Part shown: piece after piece, positions 11,048-22,665 of the stretch
How positions within the stretch are numbered: position 1 is the first letter of the stretch
Layout of the letters: each line of letters begins with the position of its first letter
Source: Diplodia intermedia
Lineage: Eukaryota > Ascomycota > Dothideomycetes > Botryosphaeriales > Botryosphaeriaceae
Reading direction: 5' to 3'
Assembly (NCBI GenBank): GCA_021495925.1
Contig: JAKEKT010000081.1
Location: 62,001-126,000 of the forward strand
Length of the DNA: 64,000 bases
The notes under the pieces: generated by a model
Database searches by the model: none
Told to the model about the DNA's origin: nothing
What the model saw: the letters and a program-made list of their open reading frames with translations, nothing else
Program-made: the position numbers and the translations under genes

Positions 11048-11378
11048 GACGCAGGGTTGTACGGCAGAGCTGTCGTGGAGAGGGTGGGATGTTTTTTTCT
11101 TCTTTTCGATAGCTGCGAGAATTCCAAGGCGCGTCGCGCAGGATGCTTCCCCAGAAAATGTGGCCGGCGCTGTGCAAACGCCGATCCGAAGATGATCCGC
11201 GTCATGGCCGAGGCAGATTCCCGCCCGGGCATGTGCGGCGCCATAGCTCTCTCACATCCATCACAGCTGTAGTAGATCACCTACTCGCGCATTCCTCTTG
11301 CTCAACGTGCACGCCTTACTGCAGGCCACCGACTGAGGAAATTAGAGTAACAGTCCAGCGGACCCGTCGATCGCTCAC
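11048..11378. promoter_or_regulatory. Shared divergent promoter of RRP46 and PEX4
   Basis: 331 bp lie between the two start codons, short enough that both core promoters must be inside it or overlap the 5' UTRs. A pyrimidine-rich run (TTTTTTCTTCTTTTCG) lies at about 11089-11104. No clear TATA box was seen. Confidence 0.5.
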
Positions 11379-11932
11379 ATGGCGTCCAGCCGTGTCCAAA
11401 CGCCCGTCAAGCGCCTGCTGGTCGAGCTTCAGTCCTACCAAAGCGATCCGAACGACGCGCTGCAGCGCCTCGGCCCGGTAAACGACGACGAGCTGACGCA
11501 CTGGCAAGCCGTGATGAGAGGCGTACCGGGGACGCCGTACGAAAGTACTCTCTCCCTCCCTTACATTCCCACCCCGAACTCAGCTAATGGTCTCCCCCGC
11601 GCTGCCGGATAGACGGCCGCTGGCTCCTCGACATCCGCATCCCGCAGACGTACCCGCTCGCGCCGCCCGAGGTCAAGTTCGTGACGCCCATCTGCCACCC
11701 GAACGTGCACTTCAAGACGGGCGAGATCTGCCTCGACACGCTCAAGGCGGCGTGGAGCCCCGCCTTCACCGTCTCCACCACCATGACCTCCGTCCATCAG
11801 CTCCTCACCTCCGCCGAGCCCGACTCGCCGCTCAACATCGACATCGCCCAGCTGCTGCGCCAAGGCGACATTGTCGGCTACGAGAGCCTGATACGGTTCT
11901 ACACCGAGATGGAGAGGTATGAGGGCAGGTAG
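11379..11932 (+). CDS. PEX4: Peroxin-4, peroxisomal ubiquitin-conjugating enzyme E2
   Basis: Two exons, 11379-11544 and 11613-11932, across a 68-bp intron; 161 residues. The E2 core is complete: WQAVMRGVPGTPYENGRW, the TYPLAPPEVKF block, HPNVHFKTGEICLDTLK with the catalytic Cys at about residue 95, then WSPAFTVSTTMTSVHQLL and the SAEPDSPLNIDIAQLLRQGD tail. The TLKAAWSPAFT segment and the length favour Pex4 (Ubc10) over the Ubc4/5 or Ubc7 types. Pex4 is bound by Pex22 at the peroxisome and ubiquitinates the import receptor Pex5 so that it can be recycled. No membrane segment is present, as expected because Pex22 supplies the anchor. Confidence 0.85.
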
Positions 11933-12400
11933 CAGAGGGAAGCGGGGTGGTGTTTTTCTTTTGGTGGCTGGCATGGTCTGCGGACATAGGTGGCGGCCGC
12001 TCGATGCTCGGCGAAGGCACTCACCGATCATCCACGGCACGTGTCACGCTGGTATTTCAAGCAAGCGTTTGCTTCGTACGGCGTTTTGAATGTATTGGGA
12101 AGCGTCTATTTGATACATGTATTTGTTGGGAGACGGAAAGCTACTCAATTTTTCCACTCGGGTATTAAGGATTACTCGTCCACAGCAAAGGCCGCTTTGA
12201 GGCCAACAACAGAAAGGCCAGATATGCTCATAACATACAACAACAACAAGGCCCGATTTGCTCATGACTTTTTGGCCAACTTCAAAATCCCCCACCCGCT
12301 CCAAACTCCAAACAATCGACAGCAAATTCCCGCGTGTTCGTCAGGTCCCGTAGCGCGTCATTGGGAAAACAAGCCGGTTCGTAACTCGATGCCGTCCCGC
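11933..12400. other. Convergent intergenic spacer
   Basis: 468 bp between the PEX4 stop and the stop of the minus-strand membrane-protein gene. AT-richer than its neighbours; likely two 3' UTRs. No other feature seen. Confidence 0.5.
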
Positions 12401-12970
12401 CTAACGTATTCCAATCGTCCATTGGTTCCGGCGAACGCCCGGGGCCAACGGGCCTCCTCTCATGATGGTGCCTCGTATCGATCTCCTCGGACCATTGCTG
12501 TCCGTGGAGATGCTCCTCTCGTACTGCGTGATGGTTGGCGGTAGCGTGGTCTGCGTGACGTCACACGAATGGCTGCGGATGGTGGGCAGAAGTGGCGGTG
12601 CAGCAGGAGCATTCAAGCTCGAGAAATGATGGAAAGGCGGCGGTGCCGGAGGAGAGGCCGGCCTTTGGAAGAGGAAAAAGCTCGGGGTGGGCAAGTCGGC
12701 TCCGGTAAGCGTGTTCGAGTATGGCAGCCGGGGCGGCGGTGAGGCGGCATCAATGAAGTCTCTGCGTTTCTCGGCCAGTGTGGTGGATTGCTCGTTGTTG
12801 TGCATCTGAGAGCGGCGGCGGCGGCGGCAGCGCAAACAAAACAGTAGCAGGCAGAGCACAGCGGCCAACGACAGCGCTATTGATCTCCAGAGAGGTGTGG
12901 TCGCAAGCGTTGCTGCGGCTTGCATTTGTGCGGCAAGGTGGTCAGAAACGAGCGAGGGCAAGGGAGGCAT
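12401..12970 (-). CDS. Small single-pass membrane protein with proline-rich tail, unknown
   Basis: An uninterrupted frame of 189 residues starts at the ATG at 12970 (an in-frame upstream TTG at 13003 is not accepted as start). About residues 26-47 form one hydrophobic helix (WRSIALSLAAVLCLLLFCL), directly followed by a basic stop-transfer block of arginines. The remaining about 140 residues are rich in Pro, Ser and Thr and look disordered. There is no cleavable signal peptide, so a type III or signal-anchor topology with a cytosolic tail is likely. I do not recognise a family. The helix followed by a basic cluster supports a real membrane protein, but a chance frame in GC-rich DNA cannot be excluded. 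Confidence 0.42.
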   Translation of the reverse strand: MPPLPSLVSDHLAAQMQAAATLATTPLWRSIALSLAAVLCLLLFCLRCRRRRRSQMHNNEQSTTLAEKRRDFIDAASPPPRLPYSNTLTGADLPTPSFFLFQRPASPPAPPPFHHFSSLNAPAAPPLLPTIRSHSCDVTQTTLPPTITQYERSISTDSNGPRRSIRGTIMRGGPLAPGVRRNQWTIGIR

Positions 12971-14973
12971 GGCTCGTGGCTGGAGGACATCAAGTGTTTT
13001 CAACCAAGCAAACGGCCAAGGACCTGCTGCAGGCAGAGACTTATAGCAGACGAGCAGGACGGCTACTAAGCACTAGGATGGCCATGTTCACTCGTACAAC
13101 GGCCACAAGGTGGCCGGGGGGAAGTGCGAAGGCGCACAGCACGTCAAGGATGCATCGCGGGTGGCTCTCTTGTGCGGGAGTGAAACCAGGGCGGGGCCAT
13201 CTGGCGGCCCTCGACGCGGGCGTAGCGAGCGGTGACGGCGTAGGCGCGCATCTAACGGGAGGTCTCAAGCTGGAGCGGAGGGCGGCAGCTCAGGAATGGA
13301 CGTGTGGCCATGGTTGAGCATGGTTGAGCTTGCGGGGCGGGCAGCGGCCGGGCCTGGCGTTCAGCTGGGACAGAGCAGCGGGCCATGTCATGCTCGGGCC
13401 TGGCAGGGGAGCGTGACCGAGAAGGCGAGCGCCAAGGGCGGAATGCGACCCAAAGCGCAGGGCTTAGGCGATGGATGGCGTCTTTTCAGCTTCGATGGTC
13501 ACGAAAATGGCGTTCTGGGGCGGCGATGAGGCGGCGTTGCGGTGGGCTGGCCGGGGCGCAAGCGATCGCCCGCCCTCTGCCTCGCTGGCCACCGCATGCG
13601 CCTGCTGCTGCTGCTGTTGTTGCCGCCGCCGCTGCAGTGGGTTTACATGCATCATTCTGCGGACATGGTGAGCCCATCGCACCGCAGCCCGCGCCGCATG
13701 AGTCGTCGGCCTTTCGTGCCGGGCCTCAGTCGTCAGCCACCCATCGCCTGCTCGTTTGCGCCTGAGCAATCAGGCAGGCCATCATGACTAAACCGCGCCA
13801 CCTCATCCGTGCTTGCCAGCAGGGTGAACGACACGTTGGAAAGCTCCGGCCCCACGTCATACGTTCTGGGTCAATTGAGCAGGGGTTTCGGCGCGCAGCA
13901 GCTGAACGTGGATCGATAAAGCTTCACCGGCTGGCGGCCAGCCATCGTGGGTTCTGGAGGCGCGCAAGCAATAGCTGTACCCTGGCCGGTTGCTAGTCCC
14001 AGATCGCCCGCGCCGCCATTGCGGGTCCCCGTGCCAGATCTCGATAGACGATCTCCTCTAGATCCTCCCTGATCGCTTTTTTAAAGGCTGCTGCACCCTT
14101 GATCTCCTCCTGTCACCTGCCCGGCTGCACTGGTCCAGATGCCGCCACGGCTGGCTTCCGAGTCGATATTTCTCCGTGCCCCTTCTCTTCGTAAAAACAC
14201 TCCCTAGTGCGCTTCGCTTGGTGGCGATGGCGGTTGCTGAATCAGAATTCTTCCGCCAGGCGAACGGACAGCTACCCGCCTCGGACACTCCGAAGGCAGA
14301 TTGAAAACTCGATTTTCACTACCAGCAATCACCGGATGGCAAAACGTCGCCAAGAGGTTCCAACCGAGCGGTTTTGGTTGCGGCAACGCTACAGCTGAAG
14401 AGGCAACTGTGGCTTGGGAAGCGCTGGTTCTGAACGTGTCAGTCGGTGCACTAGATTCCCAAAGAGGATAGAATGCGCGAGCGAGATGACGATTTATATG
14501 TGCCCGCTTACGTCCTGTGCCTGAGTTCAAACTGATTTCTTTCTCGGCGGGAGCCAAACGCAACGTAGAGACATTTGTTCCTGGCGAGACTTCTTCGAGG
14601 TATTAGTAGCCGTCTTCCGTCCGTATCCGTTTCCGACTTGCCAAGCCGTCGCAACCATTACCGAGAACGATCTTGGATTCGATGGTCTTTGTATACGCCC
14701 TGTGGTATCGAATCGTTCCTCTACATCTCGCGAAGCTCCTCCATCTGCGAGCGTCTCGGGCTCGGGAACTGACTGGTCCGCTTCGGACGCCGGACGGACG
14801 AACAGCGCACCAGTTGCTTACATATAACCTCCCCACTCCTGCCATCCTGTAGACTTCCGTGCCGTTGTTTTCTTTGTATAAGAGTGTAGTTCATTGTAGC
14901 CCCAGAGTAGCTGTTAGCGAATAATCCTCCAGTCTACATCAATATTTTTCCCCTGAGATCTTGAAAATTCACC
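12971..14973. other. GC-rich intergenic region, no gene seen
   Basis: About 2 kb upstream of the NmrA-like gene. Long overlapping frames occur on both strands in the GC-rich part (13000-13800), but none has a domain, and the same bases are open in several frames, the mark of base composition rather than coding. A CTG/TTG/CCG triplet run lies at about 13599-13634. The last 400 bp before the next ATG are less GC-rich and probably hold the promoter. Confidence 0.45.
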
Positions 14974-16146
14974 ATGGCCAAACAGCGTGTCCTACTTCTC
15001 GGCGCAACCGGCAACACTGGCGAGTCCATCCTCAATGGATTGCTAGAGCATGGTGGTTATGTATGTGGTTAAATACCACGGCAAATTCACATGGCTAATT
15101 TCTGCTCGCCATGACAGGAAGTCCAAATTCTCGTCAGGCCATCCTCAGCCGAAAAACCTGAGGTGAAGAAGATTGCAGAGCAAGGCGTGAAGGTCGTGAT
15201 CGCAGACATCAACGGCCCGGTTGAGGAGCTCATCTCCATCCAGAAGGGAGTCGATGTGACCATCAGCGCTATTGATGCCCGGTCCCAACTGGCCCAGATG
15301 AACTTGGCCACTGCTGCAAAGAAGGCGGGAGTGAAGCGTTTCGTGCCATGCGCGTGGACCACTGTTGCTCCGGTTGGAGGCGTCATGTTGTTGCGGGACC
15401 AAGTGAGATGAATCTCCATGCTCTGCCCCTTCCAATGAGAGTCGTACTAACCGACCCCGCTCTTGTAGAAAGAAGAAGTGTACAACCACGTCAAGAGGCT
15501 CCACCTCCCCTACACAATCATCGACGTCGGATTTTGGCACCAAATCTCGTTCCCCAGCGCGCTGCCATCTCGCCGGTTCGATTACGCTCTTATTATGCCC
15601 CAGTCCACCATTCACGGTGATGGTGAGCAGCCGAATATCATCGGCGATCTGCGGGACCTTGGTCGTTGGACAGCGAGGATTGTCGACGATGAACGCACGC
15701 TCAATAAATACGTTTTTACGTGCAGTGATGTCCTCAGCGAAAACCAGATCTTCTCCATCGTGGAGGAGGTGACCGGAGAAAAGCCCGAGAGAAAACAGGT
15801 GCGTCCACATCCCGTTTTCATGATGCGGACTTGCTCTTCACCTAGCACTCCAACTAATCAGCATGACGCCTAGATTTCGTGCGAAGAAGTAGAGGCGGTA
15901 AAGCATGAGGCTAGGATCAAGGACGAGAAGGAACCCGACAGCTTCATGAACCGGATTATGCGTTTTGAGGCGGACTACAAGTACAGCAAATACGTGCGCG
16001 GCGACAACCAGCCCGAGTACGCCAAGTATCTTGGTTACTTGGATGCTCGAGAGCTGTACCCAGACTTCCGCCCAATCACCTTCCGTGCATTTGTGAAGGA
16101 GCTGGCGGACGGCAAGATCGTGAAGCCGCACTACGACTTCTTGTGA
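14974..16146 (+). CDS. NmrA-like / isoflavone-reductase-like NAD(P)-binding protein
   Basis: Four exons, 14974-15060, 15118-15402, 15469-15798 and 15874-16146, all joined at phase 0, give 324 residues. The N-terminus reads VLLLGATGNTGESIL, a Rossmann GxxGxxG dinucleotide motif at about residues 10-16. It is followed by ILVRPSS and VIADINGP-type strands, and KKAGVKRFVPCAWTT, which matches the NmrA/PCBER family block usually seen as GVKRFxPSxxG. A YNHVKRLHLPYTIIDVGFW block and the C-terminal lid follow. The family includes redox-sensing regulators (NmrA) and aromatic-ring reductases, and fungi have many paralogues, so substrate and role are unknown. The protein is soluble with no targeting signal. 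No cluster partner genes lie nearby. Confidence 0.8.
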
Positions 16147-16904
16147 GCCTTGGGACACGACGCTTGCATCAGCCTAGGAAATGGGGCCACATGACTGTTA
16201 CCGCTCTTTCAGAAGCCGGGGACGGAAGTAGTCTGTAGATAGCCACAAATTGTACACGGGTGTGCCAGAACGATAAGCTTTGATCGCAGAGTGGCGTGAT
16301 GATTGACAGCATCGAGAAAGGTGAGATGCACAACAGGAGTGGCAGTTTGGCTGTCGGCGATTAAGATGTGCCGGAAAAGAAGCTTTACATGGCTTGCATT
16401 ACCGATACCACGTGTGGCCACTAATTATTTGGCGTGCTTGTGTCGCAAAAGCAGAAGGCGCGTTGAGCTCTGCGGGGGCGCCTCTCCCACGCCGTGGTCC
16501 CGGTGGAACATGGAGCAGCCCAGCATGCGAGAAGTGACGTTTGCCGCTGTACGAAATGACCCAAGAGGAAAGGGGTGGAGCAGGAAAGGCGCGGCGGAGA
16601 CGAGGGCGTGGGAAAGAGGTGGTCGGGGGTCGGCGCAAACCCTGTCGTTAGCCCGTCATAAGCAGCCAAGCTTCACCGACCTCGTGCCCAGAGCTTTGAC
16701 GTCCTGAGCTGCACATCTCCCGCGTCAACACATCACACCGATACCGACAACAAAACCTCTGCTCCTGTCAGCCGCATCCACACCCGGCGCGCATACTCTT
16801 CGACTCTGTCTAGACGACTGTCGTCCTATTTCCAGTCCGCCACAGTCCTCCGCGTCTCGTCGCAGCAGCCCAACCGCACGTACCGCCCGCCCAACACCAC
16901 GACC
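16147..16904. promoter_or_regulatory. Upstream region of YPT7
   Basis: 758 bp between the NmrA-like gene stop and the YPT7 ATG. It ends in a long CA/C-rich leader (about 16690-16900), typical of fungal 5' UTRs. No other gene seen. Confidence 0.45.
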
Positions 16905-17862
16905 ATGGCCTCAAGAAGAAAGGTCTTGCTCAAGGTACGCCGCCTATGCCACGCGACGGCAGGGACACGGTACTAACGAAAGGCGCAGGTCATCATCCTC
17001 GGCGACAGTGGCGTCGGCAAAACCAGTCTGATGAACCAATACGTACGTCGTCTCCTTCGCCGCCTACGCCGCTTCCCACCCTTGCTGCTCTCGATAATGA
17101 CATCGGCTGTACACAGGTGAACAAGAAGTTCAGCGCGAGCTACAAGGCCACCATCGGCGCCGACTTCCTGACGAAAGAGGTTCTCGTCGATGACCGCTTG
17201 GTGACGATGCAGGTGGGTGGATATCGACGCTTCCAATGGGGCCACAAACTGATGCCGGTGTAGCTCTGGGATACCGCGGGACAAGAGCGCTTCCAGTCCC
17301 TTGGTGTTGCCTTCTACCGCGGTGCTGACTGCTGCGTCCTCGTCTACGATGTGAACAACGCCAAGAGTTTCGACACCCTTGATAGCTGGAGGGACGAGTT
17401 CCTGATCCAAGCGAGCCCCATGGACCCCGAGAGCTTCCCCTTCGTACGAATCCCGGCCCAAATCACATGTTGAGTCTATCTGTTGACACGGAGCAGGTCG
17501 TGATCGGCAACAAGATCGATGTTGAGGAAAGCAAGCGCATGGTAGGGACAGACGCTCAGTGGTTGATGACGACATGGCTGATAGTGCATCCAGATCTCGA
17601 CGAAGCGCGCCATGGCCTTCTGCAACTCCAAGGGCGGCATCCCCTACTTCGAGACAAGCGCCAAGGAGGCCATCAACGTCGAGCAGGCGTTCGAGGGTAG
17701 GACACCCCCATACCGTTGGTCGGCATTACCCACTAATAATTGCGCCCCGCAGTCATCGCGCGCCAGGCCCTTGCGCAGGAGGAGGCAGGCGACTTCAACC
17801 AGGACTTCCCCGAGACGATACCGATCAACCTCGACGGCGACCGTGACGGCTGCGCGTGCTAA
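16905..17862 (+). CDS. YPT7: Rab7-type small GTPase Ypt7
   Basis: Seven exons: 16905-16934, 16989-17042, 17117-17212, 17264-17443, 17497-17541, 17594-17696 and 17753-17862; all junctions are in phase and give 205 residues. All Rab G-motifs are present: GDSGVGKTS (P-loop, about residues 15-23), ATIGADF (switch I), WDTAGQERFQSLGVAFYRGA (switch II), GNKID and ETSAK, ending in CAC for double geranylgeranylation. The SLGVAFYRGAD and LDSWRDEFLIQASP segments are characteristic of the Rab7/Ypt7 branch. Ypt7 directs homotypic vacuole fusion and late-endosome and autophagosome fusion through the HOPS complex. The intron at 16935-16988 has a perfect TACTAAC branch site. Without splicing the gene is broken into short frames. 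Confidence 0.95.
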
Positions 17863-18481
17863 ACGGCCTCGCATCTTTTCCGTCGTTTTACTAGAGGATA
17901 TGCGGTGGGGACGGCTACATTACACGAGTGATTCTGGTTCATGGCCGCGGCGTTCTGATTGGTTCTTTTGTTCTTCCTGGCGGTCCACGACAAGCGCTAA
18001 AGAGGGCATCCCGGGTCTCGGATGTAATTTCGAATATGATGCAACGCGAAAGACTGTACATACGCGTGGAATGGTGATTTTGTTTGCTGGTCACGCGTGC
18101 AGCCGGATTGCTGCTATCAGGCGCCAAGCTTCCAGGAGCAATGCGGCGTGCCGTCGGAAGCGAGACAGGGTTATGGTGGGCACCCGCCCGTCGCCGCTGG
18201 CACGGAGGTCCCCCGACTACCCTATGCAACACCAAATGTCAGATCCCTCTCCCTCTCTGCGCACCTGCCACCCCCTCGCGACCCGGTCCATGTTCAGCCC
18301 TCAATATCCCCATGCACCGCGAACCCCGGGAAGCCGCCGCGCCCTCGCTCCTCTCACCCCCGCGACCTGAGAGTCTCTGCCGATAGCGTCGTCATCAGCC
18401 ACTCCGCCTATCGGACCTTCCTGTTCCATACCTCGGACCCTCATTGCTGCGGCCTGAAACATCCCACAACACCACAACACC
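17863..18481. other. Intergenic region between YPT7 and the SLC35F-type gene
   Basis: 619 bp. The left part is likely the YPT7 3' UTR; the right part, C-rich with CA-rich words just before the ATG, is likely the promoter and 5' UTR of the transporter. No gene seen. Confidence 0.45.
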
Positions 18482-20028
18482 ATGGACGGAGCAGTCCGAC
18501 CTGCGATGGGCGCCCGAGGCGCATCGTCCGTTCACTCGGTTTCCCACAGTCTTTATAGCATATGGTCTGAGGGCAAGATGTCTCCGCGCTGGCGGCATAC
18601 CCTGGGAATATCTTTGCTGCTGGTCACGGTGTTGTTATGGACTGCCTCCAACTTCCTCGCATCGGTGAGTGCGCCCGACTTCCGTTTCTTCTTCCGCATG
18701 CCGCACGCACGTGTACCTTCTCGCGCGCGCACCTCGTCGCGAAGCCTCGGACTTTGCAGGACATGCTGACAGGGGACCGTGTTCTTTTCCCGCCAGACCA
18801 TCTTCGCCGACGACACATACTCCAAGCCGTTCTTCGTCACCTACATCAACACCGCCTTCTTCGTCATTCCCTTGGGCCCCATATTGTTCCGGAAAGCCCG
18901 TCGCGATCCCGAGCAGTTCCGACAGTTGACCGATGCGGTCAAGCGACCATTTTCGAAGCGCGGCGTCAGCGCTTATGCGCCGGTGAAGGAGCAAGAGGAC
19001 GGTGCGGAGAGGGAGGCCTTTTTGGGACAACCGCAGGATGAGGACTCAGGATCGGCAGACTTGGAGGCGGCGGGCGCGTCGCAGACGTTGAGTGTCGAGC
19101 TCGGCGACCCGCCGTTGGAGCACACGGAGGGGTTGACGTTCGTGGACACGGCGAAGCTGAGCTTCGAGTTCAGCCTCGTCTGGTTTCTGGTAAGCTTGGC
19201 TTAAGTACTCGTCCGGGCGGCGCTTGGAGGGGTTAAAGGAGACGGAAGGGCTAACTCGCGTGCTGTGATGTGCAGGCCAACTACTTCACCGCCGCTTGCC
19301 TCGAGTACACTACCGTCGCTAGCAGCACGATCCTGACGTCAACCAGCAGTATCTGGACGCTCCTGGTCGGCGCCTTCATCGGGGTCGAGCACTTCACGAT
19401 CCGCAAGCTGCTCGGCGTACTCGCCTCGCTGGCCGGCATCGTGCTGATCAGCACCGTCGACATCTCGGGCACGAACAACAACGACGAGAACCGCGGCTCC
19501 TTCCCATCCAAGACGCAGGGCGAGATTGCGTTGGGCGACGCGCTGGCGTTCCTCTCGGCCGTCATGTACGGCTTCTACGCCGTCCTGATGAAGAAGCGCA
19601 TCGGCGACGAGTCGCGCGTCAGCATGCCGCTCTTCTTCGGGCTCGTCGGCCTCTTCAACGTCGTCGTCCTGTGGCCGGGCTTCTTCCTGCTCGACATCAC
19701 CGGCATCGAGCCCTTCGAGATGCCGCCCTCGTTCCGCGTCACGGCCATCGTGCTCGTCAACAGCGCCACCTCCCTCGTCTCGGACATGTGCTGGGCCTAC
19801 GCCATGCTGCTCACCGGCAGCCCGCTCGTGGTGACGGTCGGGTTGAGCATGACGATTCCGTGCTCGCTGATCGGCCAGATTCTGATCAACGGCCAAACGA
19901 GCCACTGGGCGTACTGGATCGGCGCCGTCGTGGTGCTGGCCAGCTTCATCTTCGTGAACCACGAAGAAGTCAAGGAGGAGGGAGAGGAGGAGACTGCAGA
20001 GGCGCCAGCGCCCGCCATCTTTTCATGA
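18482..20028 (+). CDS. SLC35F-type drug/metabolite transporter (DMT superfamily)
   Basis: Three exons, 18482-18664, 18797-19189 and 19276-20028, joined at phase 0, give 442 residues. The hydrophobic profile shows about ten membrane helices with a long hydrophilic loop (about residues 95-170) after the second helix. Blocks such as LLLVTVLLWTASNFLAS, TYINTAFFVIPLGP, NYFTAACLEYTTVASSTIL and SSIWTLLVGAFIGVEHFT fit the SLC35F1/F5-like eukaryotic DMT family, related to yeast vacuolar YML018C. Substrate and direction of transport are not known for most members. The C-terminal tail is acidic (KEEGEEETAEAP). No uptake specificity can be read from sequence. Confidence 0.85.
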
Positions 20029-20523
20029 GGAATTGGGTCGCATTGGGTGAGTCGATTATTCGCATCCATATCTCTGTACAGGATACCCGCATATCATTTA
20101 TGCTCGGTCGAAGACGGCATCATATCGGGCGTTGTACGCATATTGGGGGTTTTCTTCATTTGGTCTAAATGTCCTATTATAGAGGGAATTTCATGATGGT
20201 CATGTTATCTATGGGTTCGACTTTTTTTTTTTTTTTAACTTCCTTTCTGCATGGCGTTGGAGGATCTGCAATCATACTCCATGTTGCCATATTGCCTACG
20301 CTTTTTTCCTTCCAGCATCTTACTGTACGGCGCCGGAGCATCCGCATTTACACTCCGTGCCACGAATTTTCTCGTTTTTGCGCTCAGGGTCTCCAACCAA
20401 GCAGGCCTGAAGCCTTTTCAGTAGACAGCTTGCAAAAGCCGCGTCAAAAACCCATAGCTTGAATCGGGCCAGTACTTTTCGAGCAAAAGCAAATGTAAAT
20501 GGCTTCAAGGTGCTTTCATATCC
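20029..20523. other. Convergent spacer between transporter and PUS4
   Basis: 495 bp between two stop codons. Contains a 16-bp T-run (20221-20236) and AT-richer DNA typical of 3' UTRs. No gene seen. Confidence 0.5.
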
Positions 20524-22092
20524 TCAGTCCAGCTCCAGGACATCATCCTCCTCCGCCTCCTTCACGGTCTTGACCGGAGACTTCGACCGTTCCCTCTTTT
20601 CCGGGGACTTCGACCGTTCCCTCTTCTCCGGGGACCTCGGCCTCGCCTGCGCCGGCGGCTCACTCTTCTGCTGCTGCTGCTCGCTCGGCTGCTGCTGCTG
20701 CTCGTCCTGCTGCTGCCTCGCCGTCCACTCCTCCAGCAAAGTCTTGACCTTGGGCCCCCAGACGTCCTCGCCGGCCCGCAGGTCCTCGTACTCGAGCACG
20801 TTTTTGCCGAGCTCGAAGTCGCCCTGCTCGGTGCGGACGAGGGACGTCATGCACGCCAGGCTGTCGACGGCGGCGCCGAGGTCGTGGCAGAGGGTGCGGA
20901 CGTAGAAGCCGGAGGAGACGGTCATGCGGATCAGGGCGGCGGGCGCGTTGGCGCCGTCGTCGTCGCCGCCGCCGCTTTCCGCGGGGGTGGGGGTTGGTTT
21001 CTCCTCCTCCTCCTTCTCCTTGGCGGGCGACGTCTTTGCGGACGTGTCGTCGGTCTCGGCGGTAGTAGTAATGGTGGTGGTGGTGGCATCCGCGGGCTGC
21101 TCCGCTCCCGACTCCGTCTTGGTCTTCTTCTCGGGGATCTCCTCCGTCGCGTCACCCTCGTCCCGTTTCCTCTTTTCGCCCGCAGCAGCAGCCGCCGCCG
21201 CCGCCGCCGAGTCCTCTCCCCCTCCCTCCCCCTCCACCACCGTCGCGTTCTTCGGCGCGGCAGAAGACGCCTTGAGCGCGACCTCCTTCTCCTCCTTCGT
21301 CCCCTCCATCTCCTCCTTGGGGTACCGCCAGCCATGCGTGCCCGGCGCGAACCAGTCGACGAGCTCGAGCTTGTACACGGAGACGGGGCGCTCCTCCATC
21401 TTGGGCGGGGCGCCGCCCTCGCGCATGATCTCGTAGGCCTTCTTGCCGTTGAACTTGATGGCCGAGTAGACGGGCGGCCTCTGCATGATGTCGCCGCGGA
21501 AGCGATCCAGCGCGGCCTCGACGCGCGCGCGCGAGACGTGCGCGGTCGGCGCGCGCGCCATGACCTTGCCCGTGTTGTCGTACGTGTCGGCGGCGCAGCC
21601 GAAGAGCACGGCGGCCTCGTACGTCTTGCGGCAGCCGCCCAGGTAGCGGCCCAGCGCCTTGGTGCCGCTGCCCACGCCCGCGATCAGCACGCCCGTCGCG
21701 AGCGGGTCCAGCGTGCCGCCGTGCCCGAGCTTGACGCGCTGCGTGCGGTTGGGCCCGCGCTTCCGCCGGTACTGCGAGCCCTTTTGCTTCTTTTCCGCGG
21801 CCACGGCGGCGCGCTCGGCGTCGAGGAGCGGTTGGAAGAGCGTGGACGGGTTGAAGTGCTCCTCGACGTCGCGGAGGACCTGGGCTGAGGAGATTCCTAT
21901 CGGTTTGTGGATGGCTAGGTGGGCGGGAAAGGAAAGAATGGGCGCGTTAGGTCGTTCTCAAAATGTTTGATGGCGGAGGGAGGGGGTCTTTTTTTTCTTC
22001 ATGAGTGGGAGAGCTCATGGCGGGAAAGGATGTCGGGGAACGCGCATACCCAAGACTCCCTGCAGGAGCTGCGGCTTGCTGGCGGAGGACAT
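20524..22092 (-). CDS. PUS4: tRNA pseudouridine-55 synthase Pus4 (TruB family)
   Basis: Two exons, 22092-22050 and 21914-20524, across a 135-bp intron give 477 residues. The short first exon supplies the conserved opening QLLQGVLAIHKPIGISSAQV. The catalytic motif is KLGHGGTLDPLATGVL, with the nucleophile Asp near residue 84. YLGGCRKTYEAAVLFG, MQRPPVYSAIKFNGKKAYE and SSGFYVRTLCHDLG are TruB signature blocks. The enzyme makes pseudouridine 55 in the T-loop of tRNAs; the yeast enzyme acts in nucleus and mitochondria. Between the catalytic blocks lies an insert of over 100 low-complexity residues (poly-Ala, KRKRDE, poly-Thr, KEKEEEE), and the C-terminus has Gln-rich and RERSKSPEK-repeat tails. 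Both additions look disordered. Divergent from the RFTS-domain gene. Confidence 0.92.
20581..20634. repeat. 27-bp tandem repeat inside PUS4
   Basis: Two copies (20581-20607 and 20608-20634) differing at one base encode the duplicated RERSKSPEK units of the C-terminal tail; a third partial copy follows as KSP. It is in frame, so copy-number change would lengthen the tail without breaking the protein. Confidence 0.8.
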
Positions 22093-22665
22093 GGCTGCGC
22101 GTCTGAGCGTGGGCGCGAGACCGAACATGCAGATTTGGGAGGGTGGAGCAATTGGTGAGTGGGTGAATTGGCGGGGCGGAGGAGCAGGTAAAGTTAGGTA
22201 GAGCTTGCAGCTTGCAGCTGACGTCGGCGCCGTGCGGCCGAAATCCTCGCTACCTTTTTCACGTTTTCAGCCCTACGCGCCCGTTTCCTGCAGGAAGAGG
22301 GTAAAAAAGGCTGGCGCGTGATTCGGCAGGAGGCCCTGCCAGCCCGCGGGTGCCTGTGCTTCTTTTGGTGCCTGTGCCCGCATTCTTTCAGCCGCGCTTC
22401 TTGCCATGCTACTTGCCCACGCACACATCAAACAGTAGCAGCAGCCATCAACACTCACTCCAGGCGTCAGCCTCGCACCGCATCAATTCGCACCCCAGCA
22501 TGTCAACGGTGAATGTTTTAACCAGCACGCCGACGAAGACGACGCCGCCTACGCCGACCAACCCAGCCGCCTACGATCAGTCACCCTCATAGCCAGCTGC
22601 GCCCGCACAAGTCCACATTCAGCCTTGATCAATCAATCCCCACGACCGATTCACCCCGAGAGACC
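22093..22665. promoter_or_regulatory. Divergent promoter of PUS4 and the RFTS-domain gene
   Basis: 573 bp between outward-facing start codons. The plus-strand side ends in a CA/CC-rich leader. No TATA box or long frame of its own. Confidence 0.45.
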
